Shown: one piece after another, positions 40,946-49,170 of the stretch
Position numbering within the stretch: the first letter of the stretch is position 1
How the letters are laid out: each line of letters opens with the position of its first letter
DNA from: Bifidobacterium thermophilum DSM 20210
GTDB lineage: Bacteria; Actinomycetota; Actinomycetes; Actinomycetales; Bifidobacteriaceae
DNA: 64,000 nt
Assembly: GCA_000771265.1 (NCBI GenBank)
Contig: JDUB01000012.1
Location: 1 to 64,000 of the forward strand
Direction of reading: 5' to 3'
Translations under genes and position numbers: made by a program
The notes under the pieces: model-generated
The model's database searches: none
Seen by the model: only the letters and a program-made list of their open reading frames with translations
What the model was told of the DNA's origin: nothing

Positions 40946-41158
40946 ATGAGCAGCATTAACAGTCTAAGTGAAAGCATTGGCGGTACCAAGTGTTGGCGAC
41001 GTATCGGCGCTGTTGGAAAACCTATTGGCAAGCTGTTTGGTGCAGCTGGAACGATACTCATGGCCGCTGATGCGGTGAAAACCGGTACGCGCACCATCAT
41101 CGGGTACTTTTTGGATTCGCTGAAGAAAGGAGCACACGACACGTTCACTCAACGGTAA
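40946..41158 (+). CDS. Small cationic peptide with double-glycine motif
   Basis: A 70-codon frame. The product starts MSSINSLSESIGG, and the Ser-Glu-Ser-Ile-Gly-Gly run resembles a short double-glycine leader. After the GG come a Lys/Arg-rich stretch (TKCWRRIGAVGKPIGK), a Gly/Ala-rich helix (LFGAAGTILMAADAV) and a basic tail. This is like small bacteriocin-type peptides, but no peptidase-exporter gene lies beside it and the ribosome site (AAGG two bases from ATG) is poor. It could also be a fragment of a larger gene. Confidence 0.4.
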   Translation: MSSINSLSESIGGTKCWRRIGAVGKPIGKLFGAAGTILMAADAVKTGTRTIIGYFLDSLKKGAHDTFTQR

Positions 41159-41324
41159 ATCATGCAAACGCTCACACGCACAGTATGGGCGGAAGCGGGG
41201 CGGGATTCCGCAGTCATCGGGATACCATGGGTGCTGGCATGCCTCTGGCATGACGTCTGACACCTGATGCGGGGTAGCACGCACGGCCCCCAGCGCAACC
41301 CAAATCGTCAAAGAGAAAGCAGAG

Positions 41325-42083
41325 ATGATGAACGAACCAACGAACGGCTGGCCGGCGTATTCCAAGCCGATGCCCAAGCCGACCTTGCAAGACAGGATCT
41401 ATTTCGCGCGGGTGCGTAAGGAGAAGCAGCGCGACCTGTTGCATGGTCTGGCTGTGGCGGAAGGACCGTTTTACGCGCGTCTTGAGCGGATGTGTTCAAT
41501 CAACGGCGTTGTCCAGGTCGGTGAGATGGCGAATCCGGTGGCGCTCATCGCTGCGTACGCCGCACAGTATGCGGCAGTGTACTCGGGTGTGCCTTCGGGT
41601 TTGCGCCTTGACATGGTGACTGGCTCCGATGGCAGCCGTTGGGTGATGGGCCCCGCGTTGGACCAGTATCTGCTCAATATGCAGGATTACAGTGTGGCGG
41701 GTCTCGTGCAGTTCGGGTATCGAAACGTCTACCCGGATGGCGCTGATCTTGACATTCAAGGCATTGCCGACACTGTCGTCGGTTCAATGGTCGGCAATGG
41801 GTCGCATCAGATTCTTAGCGGAAGCTGGACGACCACGGTTGCACATGGCAATCAGCTGTGGGATATGTGGGAGCCGTCTATTCGCATGGTGTGCAGCAAT
41901 CCGAAAGAAGCGGTGATTCTGTTCTCATGTCTGATGGTTGATTTCCTCCGTCATATCCAGACGAACGGCGATGGTACCGCAACCGATGTCCGTGAGAATT
42001 ATCGCACGATGCTCACGCAGACGATATTCATGTCCACTGTTGACTTCGGACTGCTGGACAGAACGACTGGGGCTGCCGAATAG
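41325..42083 (+). CDS. Hypothetical protein
   Basis: A 252-residue protein from ATG 41325 (ATG 41328 also possible), without signal peptide; one weakly hydrophobic segment (NPVALIAAYAAQYAAVYSG, about 67-85). No known family is recognised. It lies after the hypothetical gene and small peptide gene on the same strand and may belong to the same island. Codon use is mixed, with lower G+C at third positions than in the pheST or arg genes. Confidence 0.6.
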   Translation: MMNEPTNGWPAYSKPMPKPTLQDRIYFARVRKEKQRDLLHGLAVAEGPFYARLERMCSINGVVQVGEMANPVALIAAYAAQYAAVYSGVPSGLRLDMVTGSDGSRWVMGPALDQYLLNMQDYSVAGLVQFGYRNVYPDGADLDIQGIADTVVGSMVGNGSHQILSGSWTTTVAHGNQLWDMWEPSIRMVCSNPKEAVILFSCLMVDFLRHIQTNGDGTATDVRENYRTMLTQTIFMSTVDFGLLDRTTGAAE

Positions 42084-42195
42084 TCACGGGCTGTCGGGTT
42101 CCCTCGTATGGCTCATGTTTGGGCGTGCTTCGTTGCGTTCCTGCGCTCCTGTGCTTCTGCGTTCCTGCGTATCGGCACCGGTGCCATGCCAATTC

Positions 42196-42241
42196 CTGCT
42201 TCTGTCGACGCTGACATGTGCCTCAGCGTCGGCAGAAGCAG
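42196..42241. repeat. 40-bp hairpin repeat, copy 3
   Basis: Core arms CTTCTGTCGACGCTGAC (42199-42215) and CTCAGCGTCGGCAGAAG (42222-42238) around the loop ATGTGC, with three more paired bases outside. It is the same element as at 20462 and 20514. Here it lies between two convergent gene ends. Confidence 0.8.
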
Positions 42242-42259
42242 AAGAACTGCCCCTACCGC

Positions 42260-42832
42260 TTACATCAGCTTTTCATCGTAGATGGCCCGGCTGCCGCCGA
42301 TGTACTTCGGACGGTAACGCGCGCAGATGATATGCGCTTTGCCGATCATGTCAATGGAAATGCGCAGCGGGACGACTACCGGGTGAATATGCATGCCGAT
42401 GAGCGTGCCGCCGATATCGATGCCGGCTTTCGCTTTGGCTTGGATATCCTCGACCAGTACCGGATGGTCGAACGACCGGTAGGCGATGGTGCCGAACGCG
42501 CCACCCGCATGATTGGGCTGAGGGATTGCGTTGACCTGATCGAAGCCGTAATGTTCCAAGCAGTCCCGTTCAATGACCAGTGCACGGTTCAAATGCTCGC
42601 AGCATTGTGCGGCGAGGAAGATCCCCGTCGGTTTCAGTACCGATTGGGCACCCTCGAACAGGTACGGTGCCACATCCATGGACGTATGGGTGCCGATTTG
42701 CTCGCCAAGCACCTCGCTGGACGAGCATCCGATGACGAAAATATCGCCGGCGGACAAGTGTGCCGCCTTAAGGACCTCGCGTGTCGCTTGCGCGGTCTGC
42801 TGCCTGATCTGTTCAAAATCCTGTGTCTGCAT
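42260..42832 (-). CDS. DUF436 (TIGR01440, YwlG) family protein
   Basis: A 190-residue protein of the widespread DUF436 family. Typical blocks are FVIGCSSSEVLGEQIGTHTS near the N-terminus, QCCEHLNRALVIE, and the C-terminal GIDIGGTLIGMHIHPVVVP. The family has no firm biochemical role. The start is ATG 42832 with TACAAT seven bases upstream (42840-42845), another leaderless-type promoter; the longer frame to 42880 has no support. Confidence 0.93.
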   Translation of the reverse strand: MQTQDFEQIRQQTAQATREVLKAAHLSAGDIFVIGCSSSEVLGEQIGTHTSMDVAPYLFEGAQSVLKPTGIFLAAQCCEHLNRALVIERDCLEHYGFDQVNAIPQPNHAGGAFGTIAYRSFDHPVLVEDIQAKAKAGIDIGGTLIGMHIHPVVVPLRISIDMIGKAHIICARYRPKYIGGSRAIYDEKLM

Positions 42833-43025
42833 ACCGCCGATTGTACTAGCGCGTCGTTGCACACCGCCCCTGCGGTTCACCTGCGGTCAAACCAATCATC
42901 ATTCATGATGCGAATTCCCGGCTTCTTTCAGGTAAATCGGTAGAACCATCCCAGTGTTACGCAATGGGAATGCAAGCTGCGCGGAAGTGTTCTCCCATAA
43001 TTGCGGCTTGTAACAGTGTCCATCG

Positions 43026-43335
43026 TGTGAGTGAATCCTCACATGTTGGCCCCTTGTCTCCTTTAATTCTTGGTATTGCAGGTCTTTACCGGTCACTGTG
43101 TGAGGATCCGCTCGCATAGTGACCTAGTTGGGTGAAGGATTCTGCTGGTTTGGGTGTTCCGCCCGTCATTGTGTGAGAATCCGCTCACACAGTGGCCTGG
43201 TTGAGCGCGTGCGGGTGGCCTGGGGGAGTGTTAGTTGGTCATCATGCGAGTGAATCCTCACATGTTGGCCCGGTTGGATGCTGTGCGGGTGGCCTGAGGT
43301 GTGATAGATGCCCGCCGTGTGAGCAGATCCTCGCA
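43026..43335. repeat. Palindrome array B: five 18-bp sites at 73-bp spacing
   Basis: Sites start at 43026, 43099, 43172, 43245 and 43318, each exactly 73 bases from the next. Examples are TGTGAGTGAATCCTCACA, TGTGAGAATCCGCTCACA and TGTGAGCAGATCCTCGCA: six-base arms TGTGAG/CTCACA around a six-base centre. Centres read GATCCG or AATCCG in sites 2-3 and roughly the reverse complement in sites 1, 4 and 5. The 55-base intervals differ except for a partly conserved GTTGGCC/GTGGCC block after several sites. The array fills the gap between the DUF436 and trmH-like genes. Confidence 0.92.
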
Positions 43336-43361
43336 CGCCACGCCAGGTAGCCGCCGCCGCG

Positions 43362-43374
43362 TACAGTGGGCGGT
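43362..43374 (+). promoter_or_regulatory. -10-like hexamer of the trmH-like gene
   Basis: TACAGT at 43362-43367 and the spacer GGGCGGT put the expected transcript start at ATG 43375. The stretch is nearly the same as TACAAT-CGGCGGT-ATG at the DUF436 gene on the other strand. Confidence 0.5.
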
Positions 43375-44283
43375 ATGCCGTTGAACAATGAGATACTGAG
43401 CAATCCGCATGCTGATCGCGTGCGCAAGATCGCAGGCTTGGAGTCCAAGTCGCAGCGCGAACGCTCCGGGCGCTTCCTTATCGAAGGCCCGCAATCCGTA
43501 CGCGAGGCGATCCGTTGGCGTCCCGACGCCGTGACTGACCTGTACGTGCAGATGAGCGGGGACGACCCACAGCCCGCGAACCAGACCATCGCCGAAATCT
43601 ACCGCGAGGCGCTTGACAACCCGCGGGCGGGCCAGCAGGGTGGCCTGTACATCCACGGCGCCACCGCCAAAGTCTTGCGCCAGATCAGCGGGGACTGCCA
43701 AGGCATCGCCGCCGTCGGCCTCACCGAACGCATGCAAGACGACCCCGATGACCTCGACTGGTCAGATCATCCCATGGTCGCCGCGTTCTGGCAGGTGCGC
43801 GACCCTGGCAATGCGGGTACTGTGATCCGCGCCGCCGATGCCGCCGGCTGTGACGCCGTGATTTTCGTGGATGACAGCGTCGACCGCTTCAATCCCAAGG
43901 TCATCCGCGCCACCGCCGGATCGCTGTTCCATGTGCCGGTCCTGACCATGACCACCCAGGATTTCCTTGGTTGGTGCGCTGGCGAGCACAGCACTTTGGT
44001 TGCCGCCGACGTGCATGGCACGCCGGATCGGGCCCCCGAACAGCTGCCGGGTCTGCTCGGCGAACGCGGCCACATGCTGGAACACGAACCGCAGGACTCC
44101 AGCCGTCCGCTTACCGTGCTGTTCGGCAACGAGGCGCGCGGTCTGCCGGCCCACTTGGTCGAGCAAGCCGACCGTGTTGTCGCCATCCCGATTTATGGGA
44201 AGGCCGAATCGCTGAACCTGGCGACCAGCGCGGCAGTCATGCTCATGAGCCTGGCTATGTCGAGTCATATTGGGAAAATGTGA
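43375..44283 (+). CDS. SpoU/TrmH family RNA 2'-O-methyltransferase
   Basis: A 302-residue RNA ribose methyltransferase. It has an N-terminal substrate-binding region (GRFLIEGPQSVREA) and the SPOUT catalytic domain with all three motifs: DPGNAGTVIRAADAAG, LFGNEARGLP and IPIYGKAESLNLATSAAVML (split), which form the SAM-binding knot. It lies 57 bases before pheS, a gene order common in actinobacteria. The likely target is 23S rRNA or tRNA; which one cannot be told from sequence. Array B ends about 40 bases before the start. Confidence 0.93.
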   Translation: MPLNNEILSNPHADRVRKIAGLESKSQRERSGRFLIEGPQSVREAIRWRPDAVTDLYVQMSGDDPQPANQTIAEIYREALDNPRAGQQGGLYIHGATAKVLRQISGDCQGIAAVGLTERMQDDPDDLDWSDHPMVAAFWQVRDPGNAGTVIRAADAAGCDAVIFVDDSVDRFNPKVIRATAGSLFHVPVLTMTTQDFLGWCAGEHSTLVAADVHGTPDRAPEQLPGLLGERGHMLEHEPQDSSRPLTVLFGNEARGLPAHLVEQADRVVAIPIYGKAESLNLATSAAVMLMSLAMSSHIGKM

Positions 44284-44340
44284 AGACGGTACAACGGCTT
44301 GAGCGAGAGCGACGTTTCACTGAAATAAGAAAGGGTACTC

Positions 44341-45408
44341 GTGGCACAGAGCGCGGTATTCGATGCACAGGCGGTGACCGCAGCGGTCAACGAAGGCATC
44401 GGGAAGATCGAAAAAGCCTCCAGCTCGGAGGAATTGAAAGCCATCAAAACCCAGTATGCGGGTGCGGAATCGGCAATGACGCAAGCGAGCAAGGCTATTG
44501 GCTCGCTCCCCGCCGACCAGAAGAAGGAAGCCGGCAAGCTCATGGGCAAGCTGCGCGCCGATTTCGGGCGCGCGTTTGGCGCCAAGCAGCAGCAGATCAA
44601 GGCTGAGGAGGAGCAGCGCGCCCTCGCAGCCGAGACGGTTGACATGACGCTGCCGATCCGCCGTAAGCCCTTGGGCGCGCGTCATCCGCTGCCGAGGCTT
44701 ATGGAGGATGTCGAGGACTTCTTCATCTCGATGGGCTGGCAGATTTCGGCGGGTCCGGAAGTGGAAACCGAGTGGTATGACTTCGACGCCTTGAACTTCG
44801 GCCCCGACCATCCCGCCCGCCAGATGCAGGACACCTTCTATGTCAAGGGCAATCAGGCCAAGGACGCTGCGGGCTTCGTCGGCTCCAACATGGTGTTGCG
44901 TACGCAGACTTCCTCCGACCAGGTGCGCGCGCTGCTTACCCGCGGGGTTCCGCTGTATATCGCGTCCCCGGGCCGTGTGTTCCGCACGGACGAGCTCGAC
45001 GCCACCCACACCCCGGTGTTCCACCAGTGCGAGGCGCTTGCGGTGGACAAGCATCTGACCATGGCCGATCTCAAGGGCGTGCTGGACAAGCTTGCCGTCG
45101 CCATGTTCGGCCCCGAGGCCAAGACCCGTCTGCGCCCGAGCTACTTCCCGTTCACTGAGCCGAGCGCCGAGCTTGACCTGTGGTTCCCTGACAAGAAGGG
45201 CGGCGCCGGCTGGCTCGAATGGGGCGGCTGCGGCATGGTCAACCCGAACGTGCTCAAGTCCGCGGGGCTTGACCCGGAGGTCTACACCGGCTTCGCGTTC
45301 GGCGTCGGCATGGAGCGTACGCTTCTGCTGCGCCACGACATCAACGACATGCACGACCTCGTCGAAGGTGACGTGCGCTTCAGCGAACAGTTTGTGATGG
45401 GGGAGTGA
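44341..45408 (+). CDS. pheS: Phenylalanyl-tRNA synthetase alpha subunit
   Basis: Catalytic subunit of the alpha2-beta2 enzyme that charges tRNA-Phe. The 355-residue protein has an N-terminal coiled coil (about 1-95, with KQQQIKAEEEQRALAAE) and a class II core: motif 1 region HPLPRLMEDVEDFFISMGW, motif 2 FRTDELDATHTPVFHQCE, and motif 3 GFAFGVGMERTLLLRH. GTG start with AGAAAGGG upstream. pheT follows after seven bases, so the two form an operon; no T-box or leader peptide was seen. Confidence 0.97.
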   Translation: MAQSAVFDAQAVTAAVNEGIGKIEKASSSEELKAIKTQYAGAESAMTQASKAIGSLPADQKKEAGKLMGKLRADFGRAFGAKQQQIKAEEEQRALAAETVDMTLPIRRKPLGARHPLPRLMEDVEDFFISMGWQISAGPEVETEWYDFDALNFGPDHPARQMQDTFYVKGNQAKDAAGFVGSNMVLRTQTSSDQVRALLTRGVPLYIASPGRVFRTDELDATHTPVFHQCEALAVDKHLTMADLKGVLDKLAVAMFGPEAKTRLRPSYFPFTEPSAELDLWFPDKKGGAGWLEWGGCGMVNPNVLKSAGLDPEVYTGFAFGVGMERTLLLRHDINDMHDLVEGDVRFSEQFVMGE

Positions 45409-45415
45409 TTGACCC

Positions 45416-48028
45416 ATGCCTATGGTTGATATTGACTGGCTCAAGGAACATGTCGAGGTTCCCCAGGGCCTGACCTACGAACAGCTTGCCAAGGACCTTG
45501 TCAAGGTCGGTCTCGAAGAGGAACAGATTCATGCTTCCCAGGTGACCGGTCCGATTGTGGTCGGCTATGTGGTGGATGCCACGCCGGAACCGCAGAAGAA
45601 CGGCAAGACCATCAACTGGTGCCATGTGGATGTCGGCGACAAGTACAATGCCGTTGACGAGAACGGCAACAAGGTGCCGCGCGGCATCGTGTGTGGAGCG
45701 CCGAATATGGCCGCCGGCGAGAAGGTTGTCGTCACGCTGCCGGGAGCTGTGCTGCCCGGTGATTTCCGTATCGAACCGCGCAAGACCTACGGGCATATGT
45801 CCGACGGCATGTGCGCTTCCGAACGCGAACTCGGACTCGGCGACAACCATGACGGCATCATCCTGCTGCGCAACTACGGCTTCACGCCTGACGAGTATGA
45901 GGCGCTCAAGCCCGGCGACGACGCGATGCACCTGCTGCATTTGGATCAGCCGATTCTTGAGATCAACATCACCCCGGACCGCGGGTACACGCTTTCCTAC
46001 CGTGGTGTGGCGCGCGAATATCATCATTCCACCGGTGCGAAGTTCACCGATCCGGTGATTGAGCTCAACGAGAAGGCGCCGGATCTGACCGCTGTGGCGG
46101 CTGGCACCCCGTCCGACATCGAAGTGTCCATCGAAGATGACAACCCGATTCACGGTGTCCCCGGTTGCGACCGCTATTATGCTCGTGCGGTGCGCAATTT
46201 CGACCCGTCCTCGCATACGCCGAACTGGATGCGTCGCCGTCTGATACGTTCGGGCATGCGGTCCATTTCGCTCGCTGTGGATGTCACGAACTATGTGATG
46301 CTTGACTTGGGCCAGCCGATGCACGCCTACGATTTGGACAAGATCGAAGGCCCGATCGTTGTGCGCCGCGCCAAGGCGGGCGAGAAGCTCACCACGCTCG
46401 ACGGCAAGGATCATGACCTGAGCCCGGAAGACCTGCTGATCACGGATTCGCCCAACGGCCAGCACGGTTCACGCATCCTCGGCATCGCCGGCGTGATGGG
46501 CGGTCTGTATGGCGAAGTGACCGCCGAAACGAAGAACGTGCTGCTGGAATCCGCGCATTTTGACCAGGTCACCATCGCGCGTTCGGCCCGTCGCCACAAG
46601 ATTCCTTCCGAGGCGTCGAAGCGTTTCGAACGCGGCGTGGACTTCGCATTGCAGCCAGCTGCCGCGCAGATGGCAGCCGAACTGATGACCAAGTACGGCA
46701 ACGGTGAGCCGTCTGAGCATCCTACCGACGTGAACAACACGCCTGCGCGTCGTCGTCCTATCCACTTCAAGGCCGACGAGGTTCGTCGCGTCGCAGGCCT
46801 TGATACTCCGGTCAACAAGATCAGTGATATCCTCACCGATATCGGCTGCATGGTCGCCGGCGGCGGCAACGGCGAATTCTCCGTCACCCCGCCGACGTGG
46901 CGTCCTGACTTGAACGAGCCGTGCGATTTGGTCGAGGAAGTCGCCCGTCTGGTCGGCTACGACCAAATTCCGACCACCGTACCGCCGGCCCCCGTATCCG
47001 GCGCGGTCGGCCTGACCCCTGACCAGCGTCATCGCCGTGAAGTGGCCAACGAGCTCGCCGAATACGGTATGGTCGAGACGCTGAGCTACCCGTTCGTCGG
47101 CGACGCCGACTACAAGGCGTTCTCCTATGACACCGAAGCGGTCAAGCCCGTCAGCGTGGAAATCGCGAACCCGCTCGCCGGAGACCGTCCGTTCCTGCGC
47201 CGCGAAGTCCTGCCGACCTTGGCTCACACCGTGCAGCGCAATCTGCGTCGCGGCATTGAGGACGTCAGCCTGTATGAAATCGGGCATGTGTACCTGTGGG
47301 ATCCGAACGCCCCCGCCATCCCGGCGCTCCCCGGCGGTGTCAAGCCGACCGACGAACAACTCAAGGCGTTGGACGCCGGTCTGCCGGACCAGCCGCTTCA
47401 CGTGGCTGGCATCCTTGCCGGCAAGGCTGAGGAGACCGGTTGGCTTGGCGTGCATCGTGACGTCGATTGGTCTGACGCGGTCGAAGCCGTGCAGCGGATC
47501 AGCGACCGTCTGGGCGCGCATCTGACGTTGTCGCAGCCGGCTGCCGCGGATGTTCCCGCGCAATGGCATCCGGGTCGCGCAGCCAAGGTGATGGCCGGTG
47601 AAACCGAGGTTGGCATGGTCGGCGAGCTGCATCCGCACGTCAACGATGCGCTCGAATTCCCGGCTCATACCGCGGCCTTCGAGCTCAATCTGACCGCGCT
47701 GTTCGGCACACTTGATGGCAAGCCCGTGCAAGCCAAGCCGATTTCAACCTTCCCGCCGGTCAAGCAGGATCTCGCATTCACTGTTCCTGATACGGTGAGC
47801 GCCGCTCAGCTTGAAGCCGCGATCCGCAAGGCGGCAGGCAACCAGCTTGAATCCATTGAACTGTTCGACGTGTTCACCGGCGATCAGCTCGGTGAAGGCA
47901 AGAAGTCGCTCGCGTTCTCGGTGGTCTTCCGTTCTACGGACAAGACGTTCGACTCGCAGGACAGCGTCACGGTTCGTAAGGCCGTCACCGACGCCGCCGC
48001 TGAGCTTGGCGCGCAATTGCGTGCATAA
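45416..48028 (+). CDS. pheT: Phenylalanyl-tRNA synthetase beta subunit
   Basis: The 870-residue partner of PheS. Domains in order: N-terminal tRNA-binding (EMAP-like) domain at about 40-150, B3/B4 editing domain (about 215-400, with SLAVDVTNYVMLDLGQPMHAYD), B5 domain, catalytic-like core, and a C-terminal FDX-ACB anticodon-binding domain beginning near ISTFPPVKQDLAF. Length is slightly above the usual 800. ATG 45416 and 45422 are both possible starts. It ends the pheST unit. Confidence 0.97.
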   Translation: MPMVDIDWLKEHVEVPQGLTYEQLAKDLVKVGLEEEQIHASQVTGPIVVGYVVDATPEPQKNGKTINWCHVDVGDKYNAVDENGNKVPRGIVCGAPNMAAGEKVVVTLPGAVLPGDFRIEPRKTYGHMSDGMCASERELGLGDNHDGIILLRNYGFTPDEYEALKPGDDAMHLLHLDQPILEINITPDRGYTLSYRGVAREYHHSTGAKFTDPVIELNEKAPDLTAVAAGTPSDIEVSIEDDNPIHGVPGCDRYYARAVRNFDPSSHTPNWMRRRLIRSGMRSISLAVDVTNYVMLDLGQPMHAYDLDKIEGPIVVRRAKAGEKLTTLDGKDHDLSPEDLLITDSPNGQHGSRILGIAGVMGGLYGEVTAETKNVLLESAHFDQVTIARSARRHKIPSEASKRFERGVDFALQPAAAQMAAELMTKYGNGEPSEHPTDVNNTPARRRPIHFKADEVRRVAGLDTPVNKISDILTDIGCMVAGGGNGEFSVTPPTWRPDLNEPCDLVEEVARLVGYDQIPTTVPPAPVSGAVGLTPDQRHRREVANELAEYGMVETLSYPFVGDADYKAFSYDTEAVKPVSVEIANPLAGDRPFLRREVLPTLAHTVQRNLRRGIEDVSLYEIGHVYLWDPNAPAIPALPGGVKPTDEQLKALDAGLPDQPLHVAGILAGKAEETGWLGVHRDVDWSDAVEAVQRISDRLGAHLTLSQPAAADVPAQWHPGRAAKVMAGETEVGMVGELHPHVNDALEFPAHTAAFELNLTALFGTLDGKPVQAKPISTFPPVKQDLAFTVPDTVSAAQLEAAIRKAAGNQLESIELFDVFTGDQLGEGKKSLAFSVVFRSTDKTFDSQDSVTVRKAVTDAAAELGAQLRA

Positions 48029-48224
48029 TCGGCGGTTACGCTGACAAGGGTGCTATCGTGGTGTGCGCAAGCGGCGCACACCCGGAAGACCATTGATTCT
48101 GCCGGCTCCCGGATTGGGCGCCGGCAGATGTGTATTCAGGCTGTCCGGCCTTGTGACCGGGCGGCGTACAGGCCGGACAACGGCAGCCGCGGTGCGTAAC
48201 ATCGCGCGGCAACGAGGAGGAACC

Positions 48225-49022
48225 ATGAGCGAAGCCGATCGTCCCGGACAGACGGCATCTGAACCGCAGCAGACCACGGGCGAGAGCGTCGGTTCTGCGC
48301 AGTCTGCACAGACAAGCCGGTCCGGAGCACCGGAATACGGTGCCATGCGCAGTCAGTTCCCCGCCGATTACAATCCTTACCAGTTCGGCCGCGACGATGA
48401 CGACAGCGGTAAGAACAAGCGTCAGGACGCCAATTCTTCTCCTGCGGGGCAACAGGACGGCAACACCCAGCCGGCAATGCCGTGGGCGGGCGCGCCGCAG
48501 AAGGAACAATGGCCGGGGAACAATCAACCGCAAGGCCCGTCCCGGCAGTATCCGTCTGAGCAATACACCCAGCCGGGAACGCAGAATCCGAACCAGCCAT
48601 ACGGGCCGTATCCGTACGGACCGCAAGGTGTGTGGTCGCAACAAGGCAGGAACGGTACGCCGTTGCCGGGCCAACCCGGTTATCAGCCACGGTATTTCAA
48701 CGGTATCGATGTCAACGACCCCGCTTCCAATCCGTTGTACGGGCGCTGGGACAGTTCGGCCATCGTGTCGTTCGTGTTCGCGCTCATGGGCTTGCCTATC
48801 CTTCCGGCGATTCTTGGGGCCGTCTCGATCTGGCGTGACAAGACCTTCCATATGAAAGGTCGAGGCTTCGCCATCGCCGCCGTCATCATCGACGTGATTA
48901 TCACTGTGGTGTGGGTGTGGATGCTGGTCAAAGGCATCACCTCCGCCGATTTGTACCAGATGATCGGCAACCAGCTGTACGGCGGTGGATCGGGAAGCGG
49001 AACGGATTCGCTGAGCGCCTGA
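48225..49022 (+). CDS. DUF4190-type membrane protein with disordered N-terminus
   Basis: A 265-residue protein whose first 170 residues are a Gln/Pro/Gly/Asn-rich disordered region (repeated PYGP, QPGYQP). The C-terminal 85 residues contain two membrane helices in a DUF4190 domain (SSAIVSFVFALMGLPILPAI, then GFAIAAVIIDVIITVVW). GAGGAGG lies five bases before ATG 48225; the longer frame from 48063 is unsupported. Function unknown; such proteins occur singly in many actinobacteria. Confidence 0.83.
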   Translation: MSEADRPGQTASEPQQTTGESVGSAQSAQTSRSGAPEYGAMRSQFPADYNPYQFGRDDDDSGKNKRQDANSSPAGQQDGNTQPAMPWAGAPQKEQWPGNNQPQGPSRQYPSEQYTQPGTQNPNQPYGPYPYGPQGVWSQQGRNGTPLPGQPGYQPRYFNGIDVNDPASNPLYGRWDSSAIVSFVFALMGLPILPAILGAVSIWRDKTFHMKGRGFAIAAVIIDVIITVVWVWMLVKGITSADLYQMIGNQLYGGGSGSGTDSLSA

Positions 49023-49086
49023 CCGCGCCTGACTGCGCGTGCGCGGCGGGCTGTGGTGTTGCCTGAACGTTGTGCGCGACACACCC

Positions 49087-49124
49087 ATGCATAGTTATAC
49101 ATGGTTCTGTATAGATATGCTATA
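49087..49124 (+). promoter_or_regulatory. Paired ARG-box-like operators before argC
   Basis: ATGCATAGTTATACAT (49087-49102) and TGTATAGATATGCTATA (49108-49124) are AT-rich imperfect palindromes about 21 bases apart, in the gap before argC. A very similar pair lies before argG. This spacing is that of tandem ArgR sites, and argR is in the cluster. Confidence 0.8.
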
Positions 49125-49170
49125 CTGGCGGTATTGATATGCAGCCATCATGCATGGGAAGTGATGTGAA

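Noticed and set aside
42218..42943. 241-codon plus-strand frame
   Set aside because: It is antisense to the DUF436 gene, which has clear family motifs.
43026..43335. CRISPR array
   Set aside because: The regular spacing suggested CRISPR, but repeats are only 18 bp, imperfect and in both orientations, intervals are 55 bp and partly alike, and no cas genes are near.
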